A stretch of 9,424 nucleotides of DNA from JBOGED01 sp050743625 (GCA_050743625.1 JBOGED010000245.1:1-9424); one strand, 5' to 3'; positions 1 to 6,601 are shown, counted from the first letter of the stretch. Notes: generated by a model not told the origin, from the sequence alone. Made by a program: numbers and translations.

Positions 1-5
1 GACCA

Positions 6-31
6 ACTTTCCCGCGCAGGCGCGGGAAAGT
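6..31 (-). terminator. Perfect 12-bp inverted repeat with 2-nt loop, possible vapC terminator
   Basis: Bases 6-17 are the exact reverse complement of 20-31, with only AG between them. The hairpin would be very stable and GC-rich. It sits about 40 bases beyond the vapC stop, where a transcript from the minus strand would end, but no U-tract follows, so intrinsic termination is only a guess. The layout (a CCCGCG stem inside a roughly 29-base unit) also recalls type I-E CRISPR repeats, but only one copy is visible and it lies at the window edge. Confidence 0.4.
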
Positions 32-71
32 CGTCTCCGGTGGCTGAGTTGGCGGTAAATTCAGGCGAAGG

Positions 72-477
72 TCACTGCCCGGAGGGCGGGCGCGCGAAGG
101 CGCACTGCGGTCCGGTGGCCCGGATCAGGCGTTCGTCGAGCGTGACCAGCACCGCGTCGAGTGACTCGGCCAAGGCCACGTACCAGGCGTCATATGCCGT
201 CAGGTTCGCCCGCAGCTGCCAGACGCGCCCGGCGTCGGCGCGTACGGGAAGAGCTCGACACGTGGCGTCGAGAGGCGCCTCGTGCGCCAGCGCCGCCGAG
301 TCCGACGACAGCTGGTGGCTCAAGGTGGCTCGCCTGAGGATGTTGCTGGCCTCTACCGGCATCAGGTGCGGTGCCGCGAGCGGCTCCCGCGCGATCATTG
401 CCTCGGCCCACCGCCCGTCGGGGCCCACTGTCGATCAACGCGGCGACGGCGGCGGACGCGTCGATGGCCAGCGTCAC
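72..477 (-). pseudogene. vapC: VapC-like PIN-domain ribonuclease toxin, frameshifted
   Basis: The toxin half of a VapBC pair. PIN-domain VapC proteins are Mg-dependent ribonucleases that block translation. The gene starts at GTG 477, overlapping the vapB stop as GTGA, and opens MTLAIDASAAVAALIDSG with the first PIN aspartate (D6). The frame is then lost in the run GGGG/CCC near 419-428. Reading continues in another frame to the stop at 72. Removing one base joins the two parts into a 134-residue protein, normal for the family, with the acidic tetrad D6, E42 (in VEASNIL), D96 (in AYDAWY) and D114 (in VTLDERL). Everything outside the shift looks intact, so this is a recent mutation, a sequencing or assembly error in a short homopolymer, or less likely programmed frameshifting. 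Read literally, the first frame leaves the PIN fold and would be inactive. A GTG at 428 could start the second part, but it would lack D6. Confidence 0.8.
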
Positions 478-719
478 CGACGATCAGCGTCCCGGTGGGC
501 CAGGATCTGCTCGCGGTCGAGTTGCGTGCCTGTGCTGGCCTTACGCCGACGGACGTCTTCGAGCCACGCGTCCACCGACGGGCGGCGCGCGAGCTCGATC
601 AGCTCGGCGCGCAGATGCTCTTGGAGCGAGCGGCCCGCCCGCGCCGCGCGTGCCGCAAGCTCGTCGCGGACGTCGTTGGGTGCATCGCGGATAGTGATCG
701 ATGGCATAATCGATGGCAT
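474..719 (-). CDS. vapB: VapB/FitA-type ribbon-helix-helix antitoxin
   Basis: An 81-residue antitoxin that should neutralise the adjacent PIN toxin and repress its own operon. The N-terminal part has the FitA/Arc-like ribbon-helix-helix pattern: a beta strand (SITIRDAP), then helices DVRDELAARAARAGRS and LQEHLRAELIELARR. The charged tail (about residues 48-81) is the likely toxin-binding segment. Its stop overlaps the vapC start as GTGA, so the two are translationally coupled. Two in-frame ATGs exist, at 719 and 707, created by a 12-base tandem repeat. Relatives usually begin like the shorter form (M-x-x-I-T-I-R), but the sequence context upstream of the repeat precedes 719. Neither start has a clear Shine-Dalgarno sequence. 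The product is 81 residues from 719 or 77 from 707. The family call is firm; the start is not. Confidence 0.82.
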   Translation of the reverse strand: MPSIMPSITIRDAPNDVRDELAARAARAGRSLQEHLRAELIELARRPSVDAWLEDVRRRKASTGTQLDREQILAHRDADRR

Positions 720-720
720 A
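697..720. repeat. Tandem 12-bp direct repeat at the vapB start
   Basis: ATCGATGGCATA occurs twice back to back (697-708 and 709-720). On the minus strand each copy carries an ATG followed by CCATCGAT, so the antitoxin gains a second in-frame start and the residues MPSI are nearly duplicated (MPSI-MPSI). It could be a simple slippage duplication, or part of an operator, since VapB-type proteins bind repeats near their own promoter. Confidence 0.75.
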
Positions 721-776
721 CAGGTACTTTGCTGCTCATCACAGCATCACGCAAGCGGCCCGCCGGAACCTGGGTT

Positions 777-1409
777 TCAGGTGAAGACGGTGAACAGGCC
801 GGCGGCGACGAGGGCGAGGGCCCAGACGCGGTCGAGGTTGACCCATCCGCGGCGCAGGACCTCAAGGCCGAGGTGGTCATAGACCAGCAGCGCGACTCCC
901 GCCATCGTCGCGAACATGCCGGCGCTGTGGACCGCTACGGCGACCAGCCCAGCAACGACCCCGCTCTCAGGCGTGAGGGTGGCGAGGGCGGTGGTGGGCT
1001 GGGCGGCGTGGAGCCCTGGTTGCAGTAGGAGGGGGATGAGCATCAGGCCCGCGCCGTGCGCGGTGGACATGAGAAACGACCACAAGACAAGCTCGCGCGG
1101 TCGCAGGTTCATGCCGACCCAGCGCAGGTGGCGTCGCCTTACGAATAGGTAGGTGCCGTAGCCGATCAGCCCCGCGGCTGCGCTCAACGCCAGCACGCGC
1201 GGCGCGACGATAGTGCCGAGCGCGCCGAGCAGGGCGACGACGGCGGCGATGGACAGCGCGTGGCCCGCCGCGATGGGAGGCAGCGCGCGGAATACCGCCA
1301 TCCGGTCCTTGCGCTGGAGGCCCAGCGCGACAGCGAACAGCCACCCCATGCCGGGGTTGAGGCCGTGAAACGCGCCCAACGCGAGCAGGGCGACCCAGCT
1401 TTGATCCAC
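777..1409 (-). CDS. Polytopic membrane protein with intramembrane histidines, unknown function
   Basis: A 210-residue protein with about six hydrophobic segments (roughly 4-30, 44-68, 72-91, 107-130, 148-174, 194-210). Histidines lie within or at the edge of several of them: H15 in FHGLNPGMGWL, H50 in AAGHALS, H118 in STAHGAGLM, H161 in VHSAGM, often near methionine. Repeated helix histidines are typical of transition-metal permeases such as the NicO and HupE/UreJ groups, but the canonical NicO motif is absent, so metal transport is an inference. It starts at GTG 1409, only 3 nt after the SBP56 stop, with no clear Shine-Dalgarno sequence, so coupled translation is likely. I do not recognise a characterised family; a LysE-like exporter fold is another possibility. 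The gene is complete and ends at 777. Confidence 0.72.
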   Translation of the reverse strand: MDQSWVALLALGAFHGLNPGMGWLFAVALGLQRKDRMAVFRALPPIAAGHALSIAAVVALLGALGTIVAPRVLALSAAAGLIGYGTYLFVRRRHLRWVGMNLRPRELVLWSFLMSTAHGAGLMLIPLLLQPGLHAAQPTTALATLTPESGVVAGLVAVAVHSAGMFATMAGVALLVYDHLGLEVLRRGWVNLDRVWALALVAAGLFTVFT

Positions 1410-1412
1410 CGG

Positions 1413-2813
1413 CTAAGGGAAGCAGTACGAGTCTGAGGACGCGTCGCCGCCCTCGAGGCGGATCTGGTGGGCGCGGCGGCCGTCTTGGGAGAAGTCGACG
1501 AAGAAGCCGGGGTCCAGGGTGATGGCGCCATCGCCGTCGACGTCGGCCTTCACCAGCCAGCTTTGGATCCCCTCGGGGTAGAACTGCTCGTCCCACGCGG
1601 CGTAGAGCGAGTTCGTGAAGTAGACGCGTTTCCCGTCGCGGCTGGCCTCGACCATCTGCGGCCCCCCGTTGAGCGGCCGGTCAGGATCCGCGGGATGCGC
1701 GGCCCGCTCTACGATCCCGCCGATGCGAACCGATCCCGTGGGCTTGGGGTTGAACGGGTCGGACACGTCGAACGCGGCCAGCTCGCCGGTACCCCAACAG
1801 GAGACGTACAGGTGCCGGTCGTCGAGGGACAGCACCAGGTCGGTGATGATCGGCGGCACCGCGCCGAATGGTTTGAGCGCCGGGGGCAGCAGATCCGGGT
1901 CGGCGGGCTCGGCGGGGATCGTGATCACCTTTTCGACGGCCCAGTCGCCATTGCTCCGGTGCCAGAGCCATATCGAGGCGGACAGGTCCTCGACGCTGAT
2001 GACCGCGCCCATAAACCCGTAGGTCTTGGTGGGGTCATGAGCCGGGCGCAGCTCCAAGGTCATCTGGTGCTGGTCGCCGATGTCCAACGCCTCCAGGTGC
2101 GTGCGCTTGCGCAGGTCCCACACGTGTAGGCGGTGGCCGTACTGCTTGCCCAGCAGCAGCTCTGGTACCACGCCGTTCTCGATCATGTTGGGGGTACCCC
2201 ACTCGCTGCTCACGAGCACGTCGTGGCCGAGGTGCCACCAAAAGTCGTAGGCGAGATATTGCGGGCCGCGGTCGACCTCCCAACGGCCCAGCACCTCGAA
2301 GCTCTCGTGGTCGAGGACGAAGATGCCTCCCGGTCCGTCGCCGTCGGGGTTGCCCAGCGCGCTCATGTAGATCCCGTCGGGGCCACAGTGCGACGTATGC
2401 GGGCGGGAGTACCCGGTGCGGGAGGCGAGCTCGTCCGGCTCGATGACCTTCACGATCTGTGGATTGCGTGGGTCGGGTTTGGTGTCGACCACATAGATCC
2501 GCGATGACCGCAACCCCGGAACTACCAGGTAACGGCGTTCGATATGCGGGTGCGGAGATGACGGGCACAGCGACGCGCTACACGCATTCCACCCGAAATG
2601 ATGCAACTCATCGCCCACATAGGGCATCTCCAACCGCCCGACGACCTGGCCGTACTCCCCGGATCCCGGGTCCAGGTCCACGACCGCGAGCGCGTCGGGG
2701 CGCTCGTCACCGTTCGCGTTGAGCGTGGCGACGTATCCCAGCGTCTCTACGGGTGCCTCCATCGCCATCCGCGCCGACGGGTAGAACGACGGGTCCGGCC
2801 TCCACAACGCCAT
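1413..2813 (-). CDS. SBP56/SELENBP1 family protein, putative methanethiol oxidase
   Basis: A 466-residue, full-length member of the selenium-binding protein 56 family. Characterised members (human SELENBP1, bacterial MtoX) are copper-dependent methanethiol oxidases that convert CH3SH to formaldehyde, H2S and H2O2. Family signatures run the whole length: YVGDELHHFGWNACS (68-79), SSRIYVVD (103-110), RPHTSHCGPDG (137-147), YDFWWHLGHDVLVSSEW (189-205), GDQHQM (246-251), LSLDDRHLYVSCW (328-340), GGPQMVEASRDGKRVY (383-398) and AHQIRLEGGD (448-457). Candidate metal ligands are H71, H72, H139, H142, H249 and H449. C78 falls in the region of the reported selenium-binding Cys57 of the human protein. 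The N-terminus (MALWRPDPSFYPSARM) has no signal peptide, unlike periplasmic Hyphomicrobium MtoX, so it is probably cytoplasmic. AAGGAG lies 6 bases before ATG 2813. The upstream neighbour is a Tp34/P19-like protein and the downstream one a membrane protein. The family is certain; the substrate is inferred. Confidence 0.93.
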   Translation of the reverse strand: MALWRPDPSFYPSARMAMEAPVETLGYVATLNANGDERPDALAVVDLDPGSGEYGQVVGRLEMPYVGDELHHFGWNACSASLCPSSPHPHIERRYLVVPGLRSSRIYVVDTKPDPRNPQIVKVIEPDELASRTGYSRPHTSHCGPDGIYMSALGNPDGDGPGGIFVLDHESFEVLGRWEVDRGPQYLAYDFWWHLGHDVLVSSEWGTPNMIENGVVPELLLGKQYGHRLHVWDLRKRTHLEALDIGDQHQMTLELRPAHDPTKTYGFMGAVISVEDLSASIWLWHRSNGDWAVEKVITIPAEPADPDLLPPALKPFGAVPPIITDLVLSLDDRHLYVSCWGTGELAAFDVSDPFNPKPTGSVRIGGIVERAAHPADPDRPLNGGPQMVEASRDGKRVYFTNSLYAAWDEQFYPEGIQSWLVKADVDGDGAITLDPGFFVDFSQDGRRAHQIRLEGGDASSDSYCFP

Positions 2814-2825
2814 CGCGGGCTCCTT

Positions 2826-2845
2826 GGGTCGAATGGACGCGACCC
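2826..2845 (-). promoter_or_regulatory. Small inverted repeat abutting the SBP56 ribosome binding site
   Basis: GGGTCG (2826-2831) and CGACCC (2840-2845) are complementary, with an 8-nt loop. On the minus-strand transcript this hairpin ends directly before the AAGGAG (2825-2820) of the SBP56 gene, within the 80-nt gap after the P19-like gene. It could tune translation of the second gene or be chance in GC-rich DNA. Confidence 0.25.
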
Positions 2846-2893
2846 GCGCAGGCTAGCCCGTCGGCGCACGGATGGGAACAGGGCAAACCTAGC

Positions 2894-3448
2894 TCAGTCC
2901 TGGCCGGTCTTGACTTTCACCCCGGTGAACTCGCATTCGACCGGGTCGACGAACCGGCGGCCGTTGACCTCGTCGTGGCGCATGAACGTCGGGGGATCGA
3001 CGCGGACGCGCAGCGTGTACTCGCCGTCGCCGGGAACCTCCCAGTTGCGGCCGTAGTGATAGAGCATCGGGTGCCACAGCATCGGCTGCTTGTGGGTGCC
3101 GACCTCGTTGCCGTCGGCGTCGATCAGCGTCGCGTAGACGTCGAGGCACGGGACGAACCGGCCGTCGCCGCCATCACGCACGGCGACCTCAACGTGGAGG
3201 TTCTCATTCTCGGGCTCCATCCACCGCAGCTCGCCCTTGTCGAACATGTACATCCCTTCGGCCTTCTCGATCGCGTAGCCGATCAGGTAGTCGCCCGCCC
3301 TCTGTTCGCCGCCGTCGTCGGCGACCTTGTTCGCCATCAGGTCCAGCGCCTTGCCGTACGCCTCCCCTTGGGCGCGTGCCGCGTCAAGCTGCTCCGCCGT
3401 GGCTTCGTCGGTGTCGGGATCCATCGGGGGGTGGTCTTGGGGTGCCAT
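2894..3448 (-). CDS. Tp34/P19-like metal-binding protein (iron/copper), cytoplasmic form
   Basis: A 184-residue protein resembling the Tp34/P19 family, immunoglobulin-like proteins that bind Cu(II) and/or iron, normally in the periplasm or as lipoproteins beside iron permeases. The match lies in residues 60-175: GMYMF (65-69), H85 in ENLHVEV, GRFVPCLDVYATLID (96-110), QPMLWHPMLYHYGRNWEVPGD (121-141, a metal-site-like cluster with M123, H126 and H131), YTLRVRVDPP (144-153) and MRHDE with H158. P19 of Campylobacter binds copper through one Met and several His placed much like these. There is no signal peptide or lipobox; residues 1-50 are acidic and hydrophilic instead. ATG 3448 was chosen because AAAGG lies 7 bases before it; a GTG at 3466 would add six residues. 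It is the first gene of the set with SBP56, so supplying or sensing a metal for that enzyme is a reasonable inference. Family similarity was judged by eye, so confidence is moderate. Confidence 0.68.
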   Translation of the reverse strand: MAPQDHPPMDPDTDEATAEQLDAARAQGEAYGKALDLMANKVADDGGEQRAGDYLIGYAIEKAEGMYMFDKGELRWMEPENENLHVEVAVRDGGDGRFVPCLDVYATLIDADGNEVGTHKQPMLWHPMLYHYGRNWEVPGDGEYTLRVRVDPPTFMRHDEVNGRRFVDPVECEFTGVKVKTGQD

Positions 3449-3743
3449 GGGTCTGCCTTTCACCACCGAGTGTCTTTTCTGCGGGATACCCGAGGGAAGC
3501 GCGCGCTATGCCCACCTGCTCGACTTGAAAGTTGTCGAGCGCACCCTCATACACGCGGAGGCGCAGCTCCGATTCCCGCGCGGCCGGACCCGAGACCTGG
3601 ACCCGCATGGCGGCGGTGTGGCTCAAAGGCCCCGGCCCGAAGAGCCCGAGGAGCATCCGGCGATGCATATTCCCCCGAGCGCTTCACATAACCGCTCCAT
3701 TCAGGTTTCTCCAACCTCCAGTCCGGGGAACACGTTTCCTAAC
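3449..3743. promoter_or_regulatory. Divergent intergenic region between the P19-like and coxB genes
   Basis: About 295 bases separating the minus-strand metal-protein/SBP56 operon from the plus-strand oxidase operon. Promoters for both should lie here. The only candidate seen toward coxB is TTGAAA (3525-3530) with CATACA 17 bases later (3548-3553); the -10 match is poor. The same spot has short arms TCGAC (3520-3524) and GTCGA (3535-3539) around the -35, which might be an operator. No convincing protein-coding segment or terminator is visible. Confidence 0.3.
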
Positions 3744-4703
3744 GTGAAGCGGCTTCTGCTCGTGTTGGTCCTTCTTGCCACGGCGTGCAGCTCGGCGGCG
3801 GACGGAGCGTTCGCGCCCGCGGGGCCGACGGCCCGCCAGCCGTACCTGCTCACGTGGTTGATGATCATCCTCGGGACGGTCATCTACCTGTTGGTCGGGG
3901 CGGTCCTGCTGGTCGCCCTACGGCGGCGCCCAGCCGTCGAGGAGGCCCACGCCCGCCGTATCGACCGCCGCATGATCATCGTCGGCGGGCTCTTGCTCCC
4001 CGCTCCGGTCCTCCTGGTGCTCCTCGTCGCCAACATCGCCGTCCTGGCCGGGCAGGACAGCGATCCGACGATGCGGATCGAGATCGAGGGCTACCAGTAC
4101 TGGTGGGAGGTCCGCTATCCCGAGCAGGGCATCGTCACGGCCAACGAGGTCCACATCCCCACCGGCGAGCCGATCGAGCTGATGCTGTCCACCGACGACG
4201 TCATCCACAGCTGGTGGGTACCCGAGCTGTCGGGTAAGCGCGATCTGATTCCCGGGCAATCCAACGTCCTGTTGATCGAAGCCGACCGGCCAGGGATCTA
4301 CCGCGGTCAATGCGCCGAGTTCTGCGGCATCCAGCACGCGAACATGGCGATGTTCGTCGTCGCCCACGAGCCGGCGGCGTTCGCCAGCTGGGCCGCCAGC
4401 CAGGCCACGCCGCCGCCGGCGCTTACCGCCAACCTGCAACGCGGGCAGGACGTGTTCATCGACAACTGTGCGGGCTGCCACGCCGTACAAGGCACGCCGG
4501 CGAACGGGCAGGAGGGACCGGATCTCACGCACTTCGCCTCGCGGATGACGATCGGCGCCGGCGCCGTTCCCAACGACCGGGGGCATCTGGGCGGTTGGGT
4601 CGCGAACGCACAGTCCATCAAGCCGGGCAACCTCATGCCCCCCATCCCGATCCCCGCGAGCGGGATGAACGATCTCCTCGACTACCTGGAGAGCCTGCAG
4701 TGA
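3744..4703 (+). CDS. coxB: Cytochrome c oxidase subunit II with fused cytochrome c domain (caa3-type)
   Basis: A 319-residue subunit II of a heme-copper oxidase; it takes electrons from cytochrome c and passes them through CuA to subunit I. The N-terminus is a lipoprotein signal, VKRLLLVLVLLATAC, with lipobox cysteine C15. Two membrane helices follow (about 35-58 and 77-103). The cupredoxin domain has the aromatic patch GYQYWWEV and the complete CuA set: H155, C190, E192, C194, H198, M201. After a Pro/Ala linker (222-228) comes a class I cytochrome c domain with CAGCH (242-246) and probable axial M298 in NLMPP, which defines the caa3 type. GTG 3744 is preferred because the lipoprotein signal begins there; an in-frame ATG at 3663 would put a polar leader before the signal. 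No strong Shine-Dalgarno sequence precedes it. The gene heads a six-gene operon and overlaps coxA by 4 nt (GTGA). Confidence 0.95.
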   Translation: MKRLLLVLVLLATACSSAADGAFAPAGPTARQPYLLTWLMIILGTVIYLLVGAVLLVALRRRPAVEEAHARRIDRRMIIVGGLLLPAPVLLVLLVANIAVLAGQDSDPTMRIEIEGYQYWWEVRYPEQGIVTANEVHIPTGEPIELMLSTDDVIHSWWVPELSGKRDLIPGQSNVLLIEADRPGIYRGQCAEFCGIQHANMAMFVVAHEPAAFASWAASQATPPPALTANLQRGQDVFIDNCAGCHAVQGTPANGQEGPDLTHFASRMTIGAGAVPNDRGHLGGWVANAQSIKPGNLMPPIPIPASGMNDLLDYLESLQ

Positions 4704-6601
4704 CCACGGCGGCGCGCGTCACCGAGCGACTCGAGCGCGTATGGGCCGATGCTCCTGGGGTCCCGGGATTCTTCAACACCGTGGACCACAAGCGGATCGG
4801 CGTCCGCTATCTCATCACCGGGTTCGCCTTCTTCCTGATCGCGGGAGTCCAAGCGCTGCTCATCCGCACGCAACTCGCCGTGCCCGAGAACGACTTTCTG
4901 TCCGCCGAGGCGTTCAACCGGCTGTTCACGATGCACGGCACCACGATGATCTTCCTGTTCAACACGCCGATTCTCGCGGGCTTCGGCAACTACTTCATGC
5001 CGCTGATGCTCGGCACGCGCGACATGGCGTTTCCGAAGCTCAACGCTGTGAGCTATTGGATCTACCTGCTTTCCGGCATCTTTCTTTACGGCAGCTTCAT
5101 GGTCGGCCAGGTACCCGACACCGGTTGGTTCGCCTACGCACCGCTGTCCTCCGAAGAGATCTTCACGCCAGGGCTCGGCCTGGACTTCTGGACTCTTGGT
5201 GTGATCTTCCTCGGCCTGTCGACGACGGTCGGTGGGATCAACTTCATCGTCACGATCTTCAAGATGCGCGCGCCGGGGATGACGCTGTCACGGATGCCGC
5301 TGTTCGTCTGGGCGATCCTCGTGATGTCGTTCCTGATCCTGTTCTCGCTTCCCGCGGTCACCCTCGGTCCCCTGCTGATGGAGTTCGACCGCGCGTTCGG
5401 CATGGCGTTCTTCGACGCCGCCCGCGGGGGCGACCCGATCCTCTACCAGCACCTGTTCTGGTTCTGGGGTCATCCCGAGGTCTACATCTTGTTCGTCCCC
5501 GCGATCGGGATGCTCGCGATGATCATCCCGACGTTCGCCCGGCGTCCTCAGGCCGGGTACACGTGGGTGGTCGCGTCCCTGGTCGCGATCGGGTTCATCA
5601 GCTTTGGCGTATGGGCGCACCACATGTTCGCCACGGGCATCCCGTTCTTGGCGGCCAGCTTCTTCTCCGCGGCGGGCCTGGTGATCACGATCCCCAGCGC
5701 GATCGAGATCTTCGCGTGGCTCGCCACGCTGTGGACTGGCCGGATCCGCTGGGGCACACCCCTGCTCTTCGCGCTCGGCTTCTTGAGCATCTTCGTGCTC
5801 GGTGGGATCACCGGCGTCATGGTGAGCATGGTGCCGTTCGACCTGCAGGCCACGGACAGCTACTTCATCGTCGCGCACCTCCACTACGTGCTGGTCGGCG
5901 GGGTGGTCTTCCCGGTGTTCGGCGCCTTCTACTACTGGCTCCCGAAGATCACCGGCTATCTCATGGACGAGCGGCTGGGGGGGACGAGCTTCTGGATCAT
6001 GCTCATCGGGTTCCACCTCACGTTCTTCCCGATGCACATCGTCGGGCTGCTCGGGATGCCCCGCCGCGTCTACACGTTCCAGGACAACCTGGGCTGGGAC
6101 GGGTACAACCTGGTCCAGTCGATCGGCGGGTACATGTTCGCGCTTGGCGTCCTGGTCTCGGTCGCGGCGTTCGTGCTGTCGCTCGTCAAGAAGACGCCGG
6201 CCGGCAACAACCCGTGGAACGCGGGGACGTTGGAGTGGGCGACCACCTCTCCCCCCGCCGAGTACAACTTCGCGGCCATGCCCGCGGTCACGAGCCGGTA
6301 CCCCTTGTGGTCACCCGATGCGCCGGACCCCACGGAGCCAAGGGCGTACGACGTCGTCCTCGCCGCACCCGGGGAGGAGAAACACGAGACGCTGGGGACG
6401 GCTGGCCTCGACGCCGAGGTCGAGGACATCCTCGTCATGCCGCACCCGTCGTACTGGCCGTTCTTGCTGGCCGTCGGCCTGTTCATCGGCTTTGTCGCCA
6501 TGCTCCTGCGATCGGGCCCCATCGGGGTGGTCAGCCTGGTGTGGACGGTCACGTCGATGATCGGGTGGCACTGGGGCGAGCTGAAAGGCGGGGAGCACTG
6601 A
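4700..6601 (+). CDS. coxA: Cytochrome c oxidase subunit I (A-type) with C-terminal two-helix extension
   Basis: A 633-residue catalytic subunit that reduces O2 to water at heme a3-CuB and pumps protons. Ligands: H79 (MHGTT) and H395 for low-spin heme a, H393 for heme a3 (AHLHYV), and H258, H307 and H308 for CuB, with the cross-linked tyrosine Y262 in GHPEVY. D-channel residues are present: D108 and N115 in RDMAFPKLN, and E260 in GHPEVY. The K-channel motif, usually PTGIK, reads PSAIE, so the lysine is E336. After the core comes a soluble segment (about 520-584) and two further helices (585-605 and 607-624). This resembles Bacillus CtaD, where the first two helices of subunit III are carried on subunit I, and it agrees with the short CoxC here. 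GTG 4700 overlaps the coxB stop and has GGAG upstream; the stop overlaps the coxC start (TGATG). Confidence 0.96.
   Translation: MTTAARVTERLERVWADAPGVPGFFNTVDHKRIGVRYLITGFAFFLIAGVQALLIRTQLAVPENDFLSAEAFNRLFTMHGTTMIFLFNTPILAGFGNYFMPLMLGTRDMAFPKLNAVSYWIYLLSGIFLYGSFMVGQVPDTGWFAYAPLSSEEIFTPGLGLDFWTLGVIFLGLSTTVGGINFIVTIFKMRAPGMTLSRMPLFVWAILVMSFLILFSLPAVTLGPLLMEFDRAFGMAFFDAARGGDPILYQHLFWFWGHPEVYILFVPAIGMLAMIIPTFARRPQAGYTWVVASLVAIGFISFGVWAHHMFATGIPFLAASFFSAAGLVITIPSAIEIFAWLATLWTGRIRWGTPLLFALGFLSIFVLGGITGVMVSMVPFDLQATDSYFIVAHLHYVLVGGVVFPVFGAFYYWLPKITGYLMDERLGGTSFWIMLIGFHLTFFPMHIVGLLGMPRRVYTFQDNLGWDGYNLVQSIGGYMFALGVLVSVAAFVLSLVKKTPAGNNPWNAGTLEWATTSPPAEYNFAAMPAVTSRYPLWSPDAPDPTEPRAYDVVLAAPGEEKHETLGTAGLDAEVEDILVMPHPSYWPFLLAVGLFIGFVAMLLRSGPIGVVSLVWTVTSMIGWHWGELKGGEH

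Noticed and set aside
1..38. A CRISPR array
   Set aside because: Only one repeat-like unit and no cas gene are visible, so an array cannot be claimed from this window.
40..1028. Plus-strand open frames opposite vapBC and the membrane protein gene
   Set aside because: Compositionally biased Arg/Ser/Ala-rich translations without motifs, lying opposite recognisable minus-strand genes.
1467..2129. Plus-strand open frames opposite the SBP56 gene
   Set aside because: They are antisense shadows; the minus-strand product matches SBP56 along its full length.
1413..2813. Calling the SBP56 protein a proven methanethiol oxidase
   Set aside because: The family is clear but substrate and copper content cannot be read from sequence alone, so no gene symbol was given.
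3384..3668. A 94-codon minus-strand open frame in the divergent gap
   Set aside because: It overlaps the P19-like gene start, resembles no family I know and turns into low-complexity Pro/Arg/Gly/His sequence. Most likely open by high GC.
3327..3743. The in-frame extension upstream of coxB that would give a 458-residue protein
   Set aside because: The lipoprotein signal begins at GTG 3744. The extension runs into the opposite P19-like gene and has no domain.
4310..4699. An upstream extension of the coxA frame inside coxB
   Set aside because: It is Arg/Gly-rich out-of-frame coding of coxB; GTG 4700 with an upstream GGAG and the GTGA overlap is the natural start.
4741..6600. A long open frame preceding coxC in the coxC frame
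   Set aside because: Arg/Asp/His-rich shadow of coxA. CoxC starts at ATG 6601 with a good ribosome binding site.
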